Program-made: the position numbers and the translations under genes
Part shown: positions 9,088 through 15,867 of the stretch, one piece after another
Layout of the letters: each line of letters starts with the position of its first letter
Numbering within the stretch: the first letter of the stretch is position 1
Notes under the pieces: generated by a model
Told to the model about the DNA's origin: nothing
The model's database searches: none
Seen by the model: the letters and a program-made list of their open reading frames with translations, nothing else
Origin: Gaetbulibacter sp. 4G1
GTDB taxonomy: Bacteria > Bacteroidota > Bacteroidia > Flavobacteriales > Flavobacteriaceae
DNA: 64,000 nucleotides
Reading direction: 5' to 3'
Assembly: GCF_002741945.1 (NCBI RefSeq)
Contig: NZ_MDVN01000022.1
Span: forward strand, 310,001 to 374,000

Positions 9088-9709
9088 GCTGTAATTGGCA
9101 CATAATTTCAGTAAGATCCTCTATTACATTTTGCCCTTTATCTTTATTATACCAATGCTGTAAATCTTCTTTAAATTCTGGAGTTAATTTACCGTATTTC
9201 GCTTTAAACCTACTAACATAATTTGTTGCTTCGCTTGGTCTTGGTCCGTAAGTATTTGTTACTTTTCCAGATTCGTTATCAATCATTATCACTTTTGGTA
9301 TAGCTCTACCTCCATTAGTTAAAAAGGCATCCATTAATTCTGGGTTTTCATCACGAAGTACAATTTTTAAATTAATGTTTTCGTTTAATTCTGCTACTTT
9401 ATTTATTACAGGCATAATATGTGCTGCATCTCCACACCAGCTCTCGGTAATCAACAACCAAGTGCTAGCCTCATTAAAAGACTCTATTTTATTTTTAGCT
9501 TCTTCTGAAATTTTTACAGTCTTATCCCAACGTTTCATACGCCTGTCGTTAAGCTTAGTATAGTTAATTAAAGCCTCCGTTTTTTCTAATCCTGTTGTAG
9601 AGTCTTCATCTGCTAACTGCTTAACCAAACTTCTGTAGGTATTATACGATATACTTTTTTCTAAGCTTTTTTTTATAATAGAATCCATAAATTTATTTTT
9701 TTGAGACAA
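9071..9709 (-). CDS. thioredoxin-family protein with a single active-site Cys
   Basis: A 212-residue cytoplasmic protein with no signal peptide. A thioredoxin-like core covers about residues 75-165: a WLLITESWCGDAAHIMP segment at the position of the WCxxC site, and a cis-Pro region (GGRAIPKVI, about residue 130). The active site reads Cys92-Gly-Asp-Ala, so the second Cys of CxxC is missing and a dithiol exchange is not possible at this site. The family is common in flavobacteria and annotated only as thioredoxin family. The N-terminal 70 residues are helical and basic. It is a single gene, convergent with the TonB-like gene. Confidence 0.8.
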   Translation of the reverse strand: MSQKNKFMDSIIKKSLEKSISYNTYRSLVKQLADEDSTTGLEKTEALINYTKLNDRRMKRWDKTVKISEEAKNKIESFNEASTWLLITESWCGDAAHIMPVINKVAELNENINLKIVLRDENPELMDAFLTNGGRAIPKVIMIDNESGKVTNTYGPRPSEATNYVSRFKAKYGKLTPEFKEDLQHWYNKDKGQNVIEDLTEIMCQLQPTVCL

Positions 9710-9795
9710 AAATCTGATGACGCAAATTTAGTATCTTGGTATTTTAATTAAGATGATATTTGTCATGTTTTTAATTTAAACCTTACAGTAATATT

Positions 9796-10362
9796 ATGAG
9801 TACAAAACACAGATGTGGTTGGTGCGCCGGTGATGCGTTATATGAAGCCTATCATGACGAAGAATGGGGCGTTCCTGTATATGATGATGCAACCCTTTTT
9901 GAATTTTTAATTTTAGAAACTTTCCAAGCTGGATTGAGCTGGATTACTATTTTACGCAAACGCGAAAATTTTAGAAAAGCTTTTAATAATTTCGACTACA
10001 AAAAAATTGCCAACTATAAACAAGATAAGATTGATAGCCTACTACAAGATGCTGGCATTATTCGAAATAAATTAAAAGTGAATGCTACAATAACTAATGC
10101 TCAAGCTTTTATGAAAATACAAGAAGAATTTGGATCGTTCTCAAAATACATTTGGGGATTTGTTAATGGAAAACCTATTAAAAACAAACTTAAAAACTAT
10201 AAAGTAGCCCCTGCAAATACAGAGTTAAGTGATGCTTTAAGTAAAGATTTAAAAAAGCGTGGTTTTAAATTTGTGGGATCTACAGTTGTTTATGCTCATA
10301 TGCAAGCTACAGGTATGGTAAACGACCATGAAATTGAGTGTTTTAGGTATAATGAGGTTTGA
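9796..10362 (+). CDS. tag: DNA-3-methyladenine glycosylase I
   Basis: Tag excises 3-methyladenine from alkylated DNA. The 188-residue protein matches the family from end to end: the N-terminal zinc ligand region RCGWCAGDALYEAYHDEEWG, the FEFLILETFQAGLSWITILRKRENFR block of the helix-hairpin-helix superfamily, and the C-terminal HMQATGMVNDHEIECFR segment that supplies the remaining zinc ligands. The start is the ATG 14 bases after a T-rich leader. The downstream small membrane protein gene begins five bases after its stop and is probably co-transcribed. Confidence 0.95.
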   Translation: MSTKHRCGWCAGDALYEAYHDEEWGVPVYDDATLFEFLILETFQAGLSWITILRKRENFRKAFNNFDYKKIANYKQDKIDSLLQDAGIIRNKLKVNATITNAQAFMKIQEEFGSFSKYIWGFVNGKPIKNKLKNYKVAPANTELSDALSKDLKKRGFKFVGSTVVYAHMQATGMVNDHEIECFRYNEV

Positions 10363-10367
10363 AGTAG

Positions 10368-10610
10368 GTGATGAATAATTTAGGTTTCGGGTCTTCAATT
10401 TTAAATTTCTTTGGAGCAATAACTCGTTACAGTTATGGGTTGATATGGCGAACTATTTTCAGAAAACCTAAATTTACTTTTAATGAATATTTATATGGCC
10501 CAAAAAATTCAGATAATTATTTTGATCAAACTGCTCATGTTTTTAACAATAAAATAATTGGGCTAATATGCATTGGAGTGCTAATATTTTTATTAATGAA
10601 ATTCACTTAA
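10368..10610 (+). CDS. hypothetical small membrane protein
   Basis: I do not recognise this 80-residue protein. It has a Gly/Phe-rich N-terminus (MNNLGFGSSILNFFG), an amphipathic Tyr/Arg/Trp-rich middle with RKPKFTFNEYLYG, and one clear membrane helix at residues 60-78. The gene has two Met codons at the start and lies five bases behind tag, so it may be read from the tag message. Its 3' end overlaps the end of the convergent aat gene by eight bases. The YLYGPKNSDNYFD region may be a conserved soluble segment. No function is proposed. Confidence 0.6.
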   Translation: MMNNLGFGSSILNFFGAITRYSYGLIWRTIFRKPKFTFNEYLYGPKNSDNYFDQTAHVFNNKIIGLICIGVLIFLLMKFT

Positions 10611-11232
10611 TAAAAAACTCTAAAAACAAATCTCTAGAAATCTCCTCTGCACCCAAGCTTTCTAAATGTTTAGTATACACTTGGCAGTCAATAAGTTTGT
10701 AATTAGTGTTTTGTATAAATGTTATAAAACCTGCTTTACTTGCATTACTTTCTTTGGTAAACATACTTTCTCCACAAAACACTTGGTTTCCTAAATCCAC
10801 TCCATACAACCCTGCTACCAATTTATTATCTCTCCAAACTTCAACAGATTTTGCATAACCTAACTCGTGTAAATTCACATATGCTTCAATCATACTATTA
10901 GTTATCCAAGTACTAGCTTGCCCATCACGTTTTATTTTAGAACATTCTGTAATTACTTCTTTAAAGGCTTTGTTTATAGTAACCGTGTAATTGCAATTAC
11001 GCAATACTTGTTTCATGCTTTTTGAAACTTTCAGTTTTTCTGGAAACAACACAAATCTTGGATTAGGCGACCACCACAGAATAGGTTCTTCTGCTTCAAA
11101 CCAAGGGAAAACACCTTGTTTATAAGCATGTAATAGCCGCTCAACAGATAAATCGCCTCCGATAGCCAACAAACCATCTTTGGTAGCTTTGGATACGTTT
11201 GGAAACCATATGTCATCGGTTAAGAGTTGCAT
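10603..11232 (-). CDS. aat: leucyl/phenylalanyl-tRNA--protein transferase
   Basis: Aat adds Leu or Phe to proteins with N-terminal Arg or Lys, marking them for ClpS/ClpAP degradation (N-degron pathway). Family signatures are all present: GLLAIGGDLSVERLLHAYKQG, FPWFE, WWSPNPRFVLFP, and the acyltransferase core ASTWI...GYAKSVEVW...LVAGLYGV and GESMF. I place the start at the ATG at 11232 (MQLLTDDIWFPNV; 209 residues). A longer reading exists only from a TTG at 11277, and the extra 15 residues do not look like the family. The gene overlaps the convergent small membrane protein gene by eight bases. Confidence 0.92.
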   Translation of the reverse strand: MQLLTDDIWFPNVSKATKDGLLAIGGDLSVERLLHAYKQGVFPWFEAEEPILWWSPNPRFVLFPEKLKVSKSMKQVLRNCNYTVTINKAFKEVITECSKIKRDGQASTWITNSMIEAYVNLHELGYAKSVEVWRDNKLVAGLYGVDLGNQVFCGESMFTKESNASKAGFITFIQNTNYKLIDCQVYTKHLESLGAEEISRDLFLEFFIK

Positions 11233-11253
11233 TGGATTATCTGTAAAAGTAGT

Positions 11254-11315
11254 AAACCTCCAAGTTTTAATAAACAAAGAGGTTTATACAGTGTGATTCC
11301 CGTTTATACAGGAAT
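11254..11315. repeat. two inverted repeats upstream of aat
   Basis: Two stem-forming sequences lie between aat and the DUF3127 gene. AAACCTC at 11254-11260 pairs with GAGGTTT at 11279-11285. ATTCC at 11296-11300 pairs with GGAAT at 11311-11315 (loop CGTTTATACA). The second looks like the short ATTCC...GGAAT intergenic element common in flavobacterial genomes and may act as a weak terminator for the DUF3127 gene. It has no long T-run. Confidence 0.4.
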
Positions 11316-11326
11316 AACAAAATTAT

Positions 11327-11704
11327 TTAAAAAGGAAGATCGTCGTGATCATCTTCTTTTAAATCGCCAGCAGGTTCAAAAGCATTCGCTGGTGGTACTG
11401 GCGGTATGTTTTCTCCAGAAGCTTCAGCTTGTATAGCTTCAATTCTCCAACCTTGAATAGAGTTAAAATATTTAGTTTCTCCTTGTGGATTAACCCATTC
11501 TCTACCACGTAAGTTAATACTAATTTTAACTTGTTGTCCAACTTGATAACTATTTAGCAAATCTGTTTTATCTTGTACAAATTCCACCATTATGTGCTGT
11601 GGATATTGTTCTTCTGTAGTTACCACTATTTCTCTTTTTCTAAACCCATTACTTCCAAAAGTTTGAGTTTCTCCAATCATTTTTATTCTTCCTTGAACTT
11701 CCAT
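11327..11704 (-). CDS. DUF3127 protein, OB-fold-like, with SSB-type C-terminal tip
   Basis: The 125-residue protein has an N-terminal beta-rich domain (residues 1-92) with the DUF3127 pattern: MEVQGRIKMIGETQTFGSNG, then VGQQVKISINLRGREW and KYFNSIQGWRIE. The strand pattern and the LRGREW...YFNSI block resemble an SSB-like OB fold. A disordered Gly/Pro/Ala linker follows and the protein ends in EDDHDDLPF. This ending is almost the same as that of the SSB in this window (ENDDLPF, gene at 34554-35000), which in SSB is the docking tip for repair and replication proteins. That the protein binds nucleic acid and the same partners is my inference. Monocistronic or with aat downstream (95-base gap). 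Confidence 0.8.
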   Translation of the reverse strand: MEVQGRIKMIGETQTFGSNGFRKREIVVTTEEQYPQHIMVEFVQDKTDLLNSYQVGQQVKISINLRGREWVNPQGETKYFNSIQGWRIEAIQAEASGENIPPVPPANAFEPAGDLKEDDHDDLPF

Positions 11705-11760
11705 TTAATCTATTATTTATTCTTTATTAATATTCTTCTCTATTTAGATTGTCTTTAAAC

Positions 11761-12630
11761 TTAAGACAGTAATATTTTCCATGCACTCTCAACATCTCCA
11801 AAACTTAAATAATTACGTGCTAATTTATGTTTTTCTCTATGTGTTGCTGTTTTTATATTTGGATAGCGTTCACCTAAATCTTTAACAAAAGCATTAACAC
11901 TTTCTTTTGTAGGCAATTTTTCAATGTTGCCTAACATCCCTAAATCATTTCCTGTTAAAACCATACTGTTTTTTACAAAATCAGGAAAACTATCTACTCC
12001 AATGCCTAAAGTTGATAGTGGTTTTGGTATTTCAAAAAACCCTTTTTTAGCTCGTGTATAATAACTACCTCCTGCTCTGGCTACCAAGTCTAACTTCTTC
12101 TGATTTATACCGCCTTCTTCATTTAAAACATCATCATCTATGTGAAGTTTAACAACTTCACATATAATTAAGTTTCCTGCTCCTCCTTCTGTTCCTAGTT
12201 TTACAATCTCATTCACCTTACATTCAAATTGTACAGGCGATTCAGCAACACGAAACGGTTTTACAATATCAGATTTTAGCATCGTTAAGCCTGCTTTATC
12301 AAACTCGTTAACACTTTCTGCATACTCTGTACTGCTTAGCGACATTTGATGAACCATATCATAATTCACCACATTTATAACAACTTCTTTTACAGCCTCA
12401 GCATTTTGTAAAGTATGCTTAGTTGTGTTATCTCTAACACGACGCGCAGGCGAAAAGATCATAATTGGTGGGTTTGCACTAAACACATTAAAAAAACTAA
12501 ATGGCGATAAATTTGGGTTACCATCAGCATCCAAGGTGCTTGCAAAAGCAATAGGCCTTGGAGCCACAGCGCTTAACAAATAGCTATGCAATTTCCCAGT
12601 TGAAATATCTTTAGGTTCAAACGACGTCAT
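11761..12630 (-). CDS. flavin reductase family protein (FMN-binding split barrel)
   Basis: This 289-residue protein has the flavin reductase-like domain at about residues 10-200: SAVAPRPIAFASTLDADGNPNLSPFSFFNVFSANPP in the FMN-phosphate region, and the ARRVRDNTTKHT and EFECKV-type core segments. Such proteins bind FMN and either reduce free flavin with NAD(P)H or act as flavoredoxins. The C-terminal 80 residues extend beyond the core, as in the long flavobacterial members. No flavin-dependent oxygenase gene is adjacent, so the electron acceptor is unknown. It is a single gene, divergent from the sensor kinase gene. Confidence 0.85.
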   Translation of the reverse strand: MTSFEPKDISTGKLHSYLLSAVAPRPIAFASTLDADGNPNLSPFSFFNVFSANPPIMIFSPARRVRDNTTKHTLQNAEAVKEVVINVVNYDMVHQMSLSSTEYAESVNEFDKAGLTMLKSDIVKPFRVAESPVQFECKVNEIVKLGTEGGAGNLIICEVVKLHIDDDVLNEEGGINQKKLDLVARAGGSYYTRAKKGFFEIPKPLSTLGIGVDSFPDFVKNSMVLTGNDLGMLGNIEKLPTKESVNAFVKDLGERYPNIKTATHREKHKLARNYLSFGDVESAWKILLS

Positions 12631-12751
12631 TAAACTTTTTTAGGTTCAACAAATGTAACCAATCTCTTAATTAACTAAAAACCGATTTACTAACAACTTG
12701 CGCAATAATATTAACAGATTTACATTATATTACATGTTAAATTAGTAGTTA

Positions 12752-13909
12752 ATGATTTTTACCGAGTACAGAAATACGTTTCGTTGGGTTATGATTACTG
12801 CATCATTTATAATGGTGTCTCTTATATTATGGAAAACTTATGAGTTTTTTCAGCACTTTAAAGAAGAAGAGCGGGCTAAAATGGAAAACTGGTCGTTTGC
12901 TCAAACTGATTTATTAAAAACCGACAATCTTAATGTTGATATAGGAAATTTACCGCTGAAAGTAATAACAAGTAACAAAACAACACCAATGATTCTTGTT
13001 GATATAAATGGGAACCTCTCAAGTTATAATAATATAGATGAAACCAAAGCAACCGATTCATTATATATACAGAAATTAATTTCAAAATTTGAAAAAGAAA
13101 ACAACCCTATTGAAGTTATTTTAGATGGCAAACTTTATAACACAATCTATTACGGAAATTCACCCTTAATAAACAAACTAAAGTATTACCCATTAGCTCT
13201 AATACTAATTATCGTTTTATTTGGTGCTGTTATATTTTTCTTTTACAGTAGTAATAAAAATGCGACTCAAAACAAGCTATGGTCTGGTATGGCAAAAGAA
13301 ACAGCTCATCAAATTGGCACACCATTATCATCTTTAATTGGATGGACAGAAATTTTAAAAAGCGAAAATGTTAACCCCGAATACATTGTAGAAATTGAAA
13401 AAGATGTAGATCGTTTACAAACCATAACTGAACGCTTTAGTAAAATAGGATCTATCCCAGTTTTAGAAGTTGCCGATATTATAAAAGAAACGATTAACTC
13501 TTATGATTATTTAAAATCGAGGTCATCAAAACTTGTAGATTTTGAAATTATAACTCCCAGTGGCGATATTCCTGTAAAACTTAATAAGCAACTGTATAGC
13601 TGGGTTATTGAAAACTTAGTTAAGAATGCTATTGATGCTATGAAAGGTCGAGGTAAACTTACACTTGAAATTTCTCAGCTGGAAAACAATGTAAAAGTAA
13701 GTGTGACAGATACAGGAAAGGGCATTCAAAAAAATCAATTTAAAAAAATATTCGAACCTGGTTACACGACTAAAAAACGTGGTTGGGGGCTAGGGTTATC
13801 GCTTACCAAGCGCATTATAGAAGATTTTCATGATGGTAAAATTAAAGTTTTGCGATCAGAAATAAACAAGGGTACAACTATACAAATTGCTCTATCAAGA
13901 GCAGTTTAA
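12752..13909 (+). CDS. membrane sensor histidine kinase (orphan)
   Basis: A 385-residue kinase: membrane helix at about residues 14-32, an extracytoplasmic sensor region of about 115 residues (PAS/Cache-like spacing with ILVDINGNLSSYN), a second helix at about 147-167, and the phosphoacceptor box ETAHQIGTPLSSLIGW with His186. The ATPase domain carries the N box ENLVKNAIDAM, G1 DTGKGI and G2 GWGLGLSLTKRII. It has the short HisKA region of the type common in Bacteroidetes. No response regulator gene is adjacent. The zinc-ribbon membrane protein gene begins 14 bases after its stop, the obvious candidate partner. The signal sensed is unknown. Confidence 0.9.
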   Translation: MIFTEYRNTFRWVMITASFIMVSLILWKTYEFFQHFKEEERAKMENWSFAQTDLLKTDNLNVDIGNLPLKVITSNKTTPMILVDINGNLSSYNNIDETKATDSLYIQKLISKFEKENNPIEVILDGKLYNTIYYGNSPLINKLKYYPLALILIIVLFGAVIFFFYSSNKNATQNKLWSGMAKETAHQIGTPLSSLIGWTEILKSENVNPEYIVEIEKDVDRLQTITERFSKIGSIPVLEVADIIKETINSYDYLKSRSSKLVDFEIITPSGDIPVKLNKQLYSWVIENLVKNAIDAMKGRGKLTLEISQLENNVKVSVTDTGKGIQKNQFKKIFEPGYTTKKRGWGLGLSLTKRIIEDFHDGKIKVLRSEINKGTTIQIALSRAV

Positions 13910-13923
13910 CAACCTCTAAAGTT

Positions 13924-14274
13924 ATGTCTGAAAGATTCATCACTGTAAAAGAAGTAGTACTAAACAATAATTGCCCAGAATGTTATAGTAAAGGCGGCTT
14001 ACGTTTAACTTTTAAACAGCAGTTTATTGAAACTAAATTTTACAAGTCGATAACTAATAACATTAAAAACAGTATTGCTTGTAAAACTTGTAATACAACT
14101 ATCTATCCTGTGCAATGGACTGATGATATTGAACGTGTTTTTGAATATCAACAAAAAGCTTTTGTTCCAAAAAAAGCATCTACCTATTTAAAGAAAGCAA
14201 CTTGGGTCGTTATTGTATTTGTTGTGGCAGTTATTATTGCTGTTCTATTTTTTATACTTTACCCTAAATTATAA
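13924..14274 (+). CDS. zinc-ribbon protein with C-terminal membrane anchor
   Basis: I do not recognise this 116-residue family. It has two CxxC knuckles, CPEC (residues 17-20) and CKTC (about 57-60), spaced as in a treble-clef or rubredoxin-like zinc ribbon. A soluble segment with TDDIERVFEYQQ follows, and a single membrane helix at about residues 92-113. The tail anchor places the zinc domain in the cytoplasm, if the N-terminus is inside. It follows the sensor kinase by 14 bases on the same strand and ends six bases inside the convergent HIT gene. A role in the kinase's signalling is suggested by position only. Confidence 0.65.
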   Translation: MSERFITVKEVVLNNNCPECYSKGGLRLTFKQQFIETKFYKSITNNIKNSIACKTCNTTIYPVQWTDDIERVFEYQQKAFVPKKASTYLKKATWVVIVFVVAVIIAVLFFILYPKL

Positions 14275-14658
14275 ATGTGATTTAATAGCTTCTGCTACAT
14301 CTTGAAATTCTTCCGATGTCAACTTTACTTTTTGAATAAAACGCGCGCTTTCCATAGAGTGTAACGGAATTAAGTGCACATGTGTATGTGGTACTTCTAA
14401 ACCTATAACCGTCATTCCTACACGTTTACACGGAATAGCTTTTTCAATAGCAATTGCCACTTCTCTCGAAAAATGCATCAAACCATTATAGGTAGCTTCA
14501 TCTAAATCAAAAATTTTGTCTACTTCTTTTTTAGGAATACAAAGTGTATGTCCTTTACTATTAGGATTTACATCAAGAAATGCTAAGAAATTATCAGTCT
14601 CTGCAACTTTATAACAAGGAATTTCGCCATTTACTATTTTAGTGAAAATTGAAGCCAT
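14269..14658 (-). CDS. HIT family nucleotide-binding protein
   Basis: The 129-residue protein has the histidine triad HTHVHLIPLH at about residues 91-100, with the preceding LEVPH, and the N-terminal ASIFTKIVNGEIPCYKVAE and FLAFLDVNPNSKGH blocks that form the purine nucleotide pocket. HIT proteins hydrolyse adenosine phosphoramidates and aminoacyl-adenylates. It follows greA on the same strand, but a strong terminator (14695-14727) lies between them, so it may have its own promoter. The pairing greA-HIT is a common flavobacterial order. Confidence 0.92.
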   Translation of the reverse strand: MASIFTKIVNGEIPCYKVAETDNFLAFLDVNPNSKGHTLCIPKKEVDKIFDLDEATYNGLMHFSREVAIAIEKAIPCKRVGMTVIGLEVPHTHVHLIPLHSMESARFIQKVKLTSEEFQDVAEAIKSHL

Positions 14659-14694
14659 ATATCTTGAGGATTTTGAGAGTATTTGTAAATATAA

Positions 14695-14727
14695 AAGATT
14701 CCTGTTTAAGTTAGGCAGGAATCTTTT
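14695..14727 (-). terminator. intrinsic terminator of greA
   Basis: On the minus strand an AAAGATTCCTG stem pairs with CAGGAATCTTT across a loop of about 11 bases, followed by T residues. It lies 23 bases after the greA stop codon and before the HIT gene. The stem is nearly perfect and A/T-flanked on both sides. Confidence 0.8.
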
Positions 14728-14749
14728 TAAAAAATATTTTTACACTTAT

Positions 14750-15223
14750 TTATCTAGAAATCTCAATAATATCAAATTTCATTACACCATTAGGGACTTG
14801 TATTTCTGCTACATCTCCAACTGATTTTCCTAACAACCCTTTTCCAATGGGTGAATTAACTGATATTTTACCCGAAGCTAAATCTGCTTCACCATCAGCA
14901 ACCAAAGTATAGTTCATTTCCATACCATTAGTTTGATTTTTTATTTTAACTTTTGATAACACCAATATTTTAGAATTATCTAACTGTGATTCGTCAATTA
15001 CACGTGCGCCAGCTAATGCTTCCTCTAATTTAGAAATTCGCATTTCCAACATCCCTTGTGCTTCTTTTGCTGCATCATATTCGGCATTTTCACTTAAATC
15101 ACCTTTATCTCTAGCTTCAGCAATTGCTTTTGAAGCTTTAACTCGTTCTACATCTTTTAACTGCTTTAACTCTGCTCTTAATTTTTTTAACCCTTCTGGT
15201 GTATAGTATGATACTTTACTCAT
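14750..15223 (-). CDS. greA: transcription elongation factor GreA
   Basis: GreA inserts its coiled coil into the RNA polymerase secondary channel and stimulates cleavage of backtracked transcripts. At 157 residues it has the family length. It starts with SYYTPEGLKKLRAEL, has the acidic coiled-coil tip at GDLSENAEYDAAKE (Asp and Glu that act on the catalytic Mg), and ends with the FKBP-like domain containing ISVNSPIGKGLLGKSVGDVAEIQVPNG. A TATATTTG promoter-like sequence lies at 15326-15333 on the minus strand, about 100 bases before the ATG, and a small hairpin (15307-15320 region) is in the leader. Confidence 0.97.
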   Translation of the reverse strand: MSKVSYYTPEGLKKLRAELKQLKDVERVKASKAIAEARDKGDLSENAEYDAAKEAQGMLEMRISKLEEALAGARVIDESQLDNSKILVLSKVKIKNQTNGMEMNYTLVADGEADLASGKISVNSPIGKGLLGKSVGDVAEIQVPNGVMKFDIIEISR

Positions 15224-15392
15224 AACTTCATCGTTTACTTAATAAAAAGATTCCGAAACACAGCTTGATATTTATTATTACAAGTGCTCGGAATAAAAAA
15301 ATCCCGTTTACACGAGATTGTACAACAAATATACAAAATATTTATCTCAATCTGCTTTTTGTTAGTAAATTGCGATTTAATCTTTTAGCACA

Positions 15393-15821
15393 ATGAAGCC
15401 GTATTTATATCTTATAACCTTTATTATTTTAACTTCTTGTAGTAAAAATTCTGTAGACAATAAAAACTGTAAATTTTTACTTGATGTAGGTGTTAATGTA
15501 AGTATTAATTTAAATTTGCCGCAATACAATCAGCTTAATTCTATTGGAAACTCTGTTTATATTGCTAATGTTGGTAATGGTGGCGTTATAGTTACTAATG
15601 CTGGCTCTGGTTTTTTTGCCTGGGATGCAGCAGACCCGAACCATGCAACCAGTTCTTGTTCAATAGTTATAGGTTCAGGATTAGAAGGTACTTGTGGTTG
15701 CACAGATGAAAACAAGTATAGTTTTGTAACTGGACAGCCTTTAGAAAACACAGCTTTGCAATGTGGATTAAAAAATTATCGTGTTGAAGATAATGGTAGT
15801 TCTCTTCTAGTTTTCAACTAA
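15393..15821 (+). CDS. lipoprotein with a degenerate Rieske-like domain
   Basis: The 142-residue protein has a lipoprotein signal ending in LTSC (lipid-modified Cys16). The mature part resembles the Rieske fold of ferredoxin subunits of ring-hydroxylating dioxygenases: a FFAWDAADPNH segment where the first ligand pair should be, then CGCTDENKYSFVTGQP where CxxH and the Pro loop should be, and the closing LKNYRVEDNGSSLLV strand. The CxH and CxxH ligand pairs are incomplete (PNH and CGCT), so I doubt a [2Fe-2S] cluster. Similar short lipoproteins occur in flavobacteria without known function. Single gene, divergent from greA. Confidence 0.6.
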   Translation: MKPYLYLITFIILTSCSKNSVDNKNCKFLLDVGVNVSINLNLPQYNQLNSIGNSVYIANVGNGGVIVTNAGSGFFAWDAADPNHATSSCSIVIGSGLEGTCGCTDENKYSFVTGQPLENTALQCGLKNYRVEDNGSSLLVFN

Positions 15822-15823
15822 AA

Positions 15824-15849
15824 AAGCCTCAATATAAATACTGAGGCTT
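15824..15849. terminator. bidirectional terminator between convergent genes
   Basis: AAGCCTCA and TGAGGCTT form an eight-base perfect stem with a ten-base loop, flanked by A-runs on the left and an A/T tract on the right. It sits three bases after the lipoprotein stop and about 20 bases beyond the stop of the minus-strand TonB receptor gene, so it can serve both. Confidence 0.75.
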
Positions 15850-15867
15850 AGAATAAAATTGTTTTTT

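Noticed and set aside
11296-11315. ATTCC...GGAAT hairpin considered as a CRISPR repeat or attachment site
   Set aside because: It occurs once here, with no spacer array, integrase or duplicate copy; it is most likely a short intergenic hairpin.
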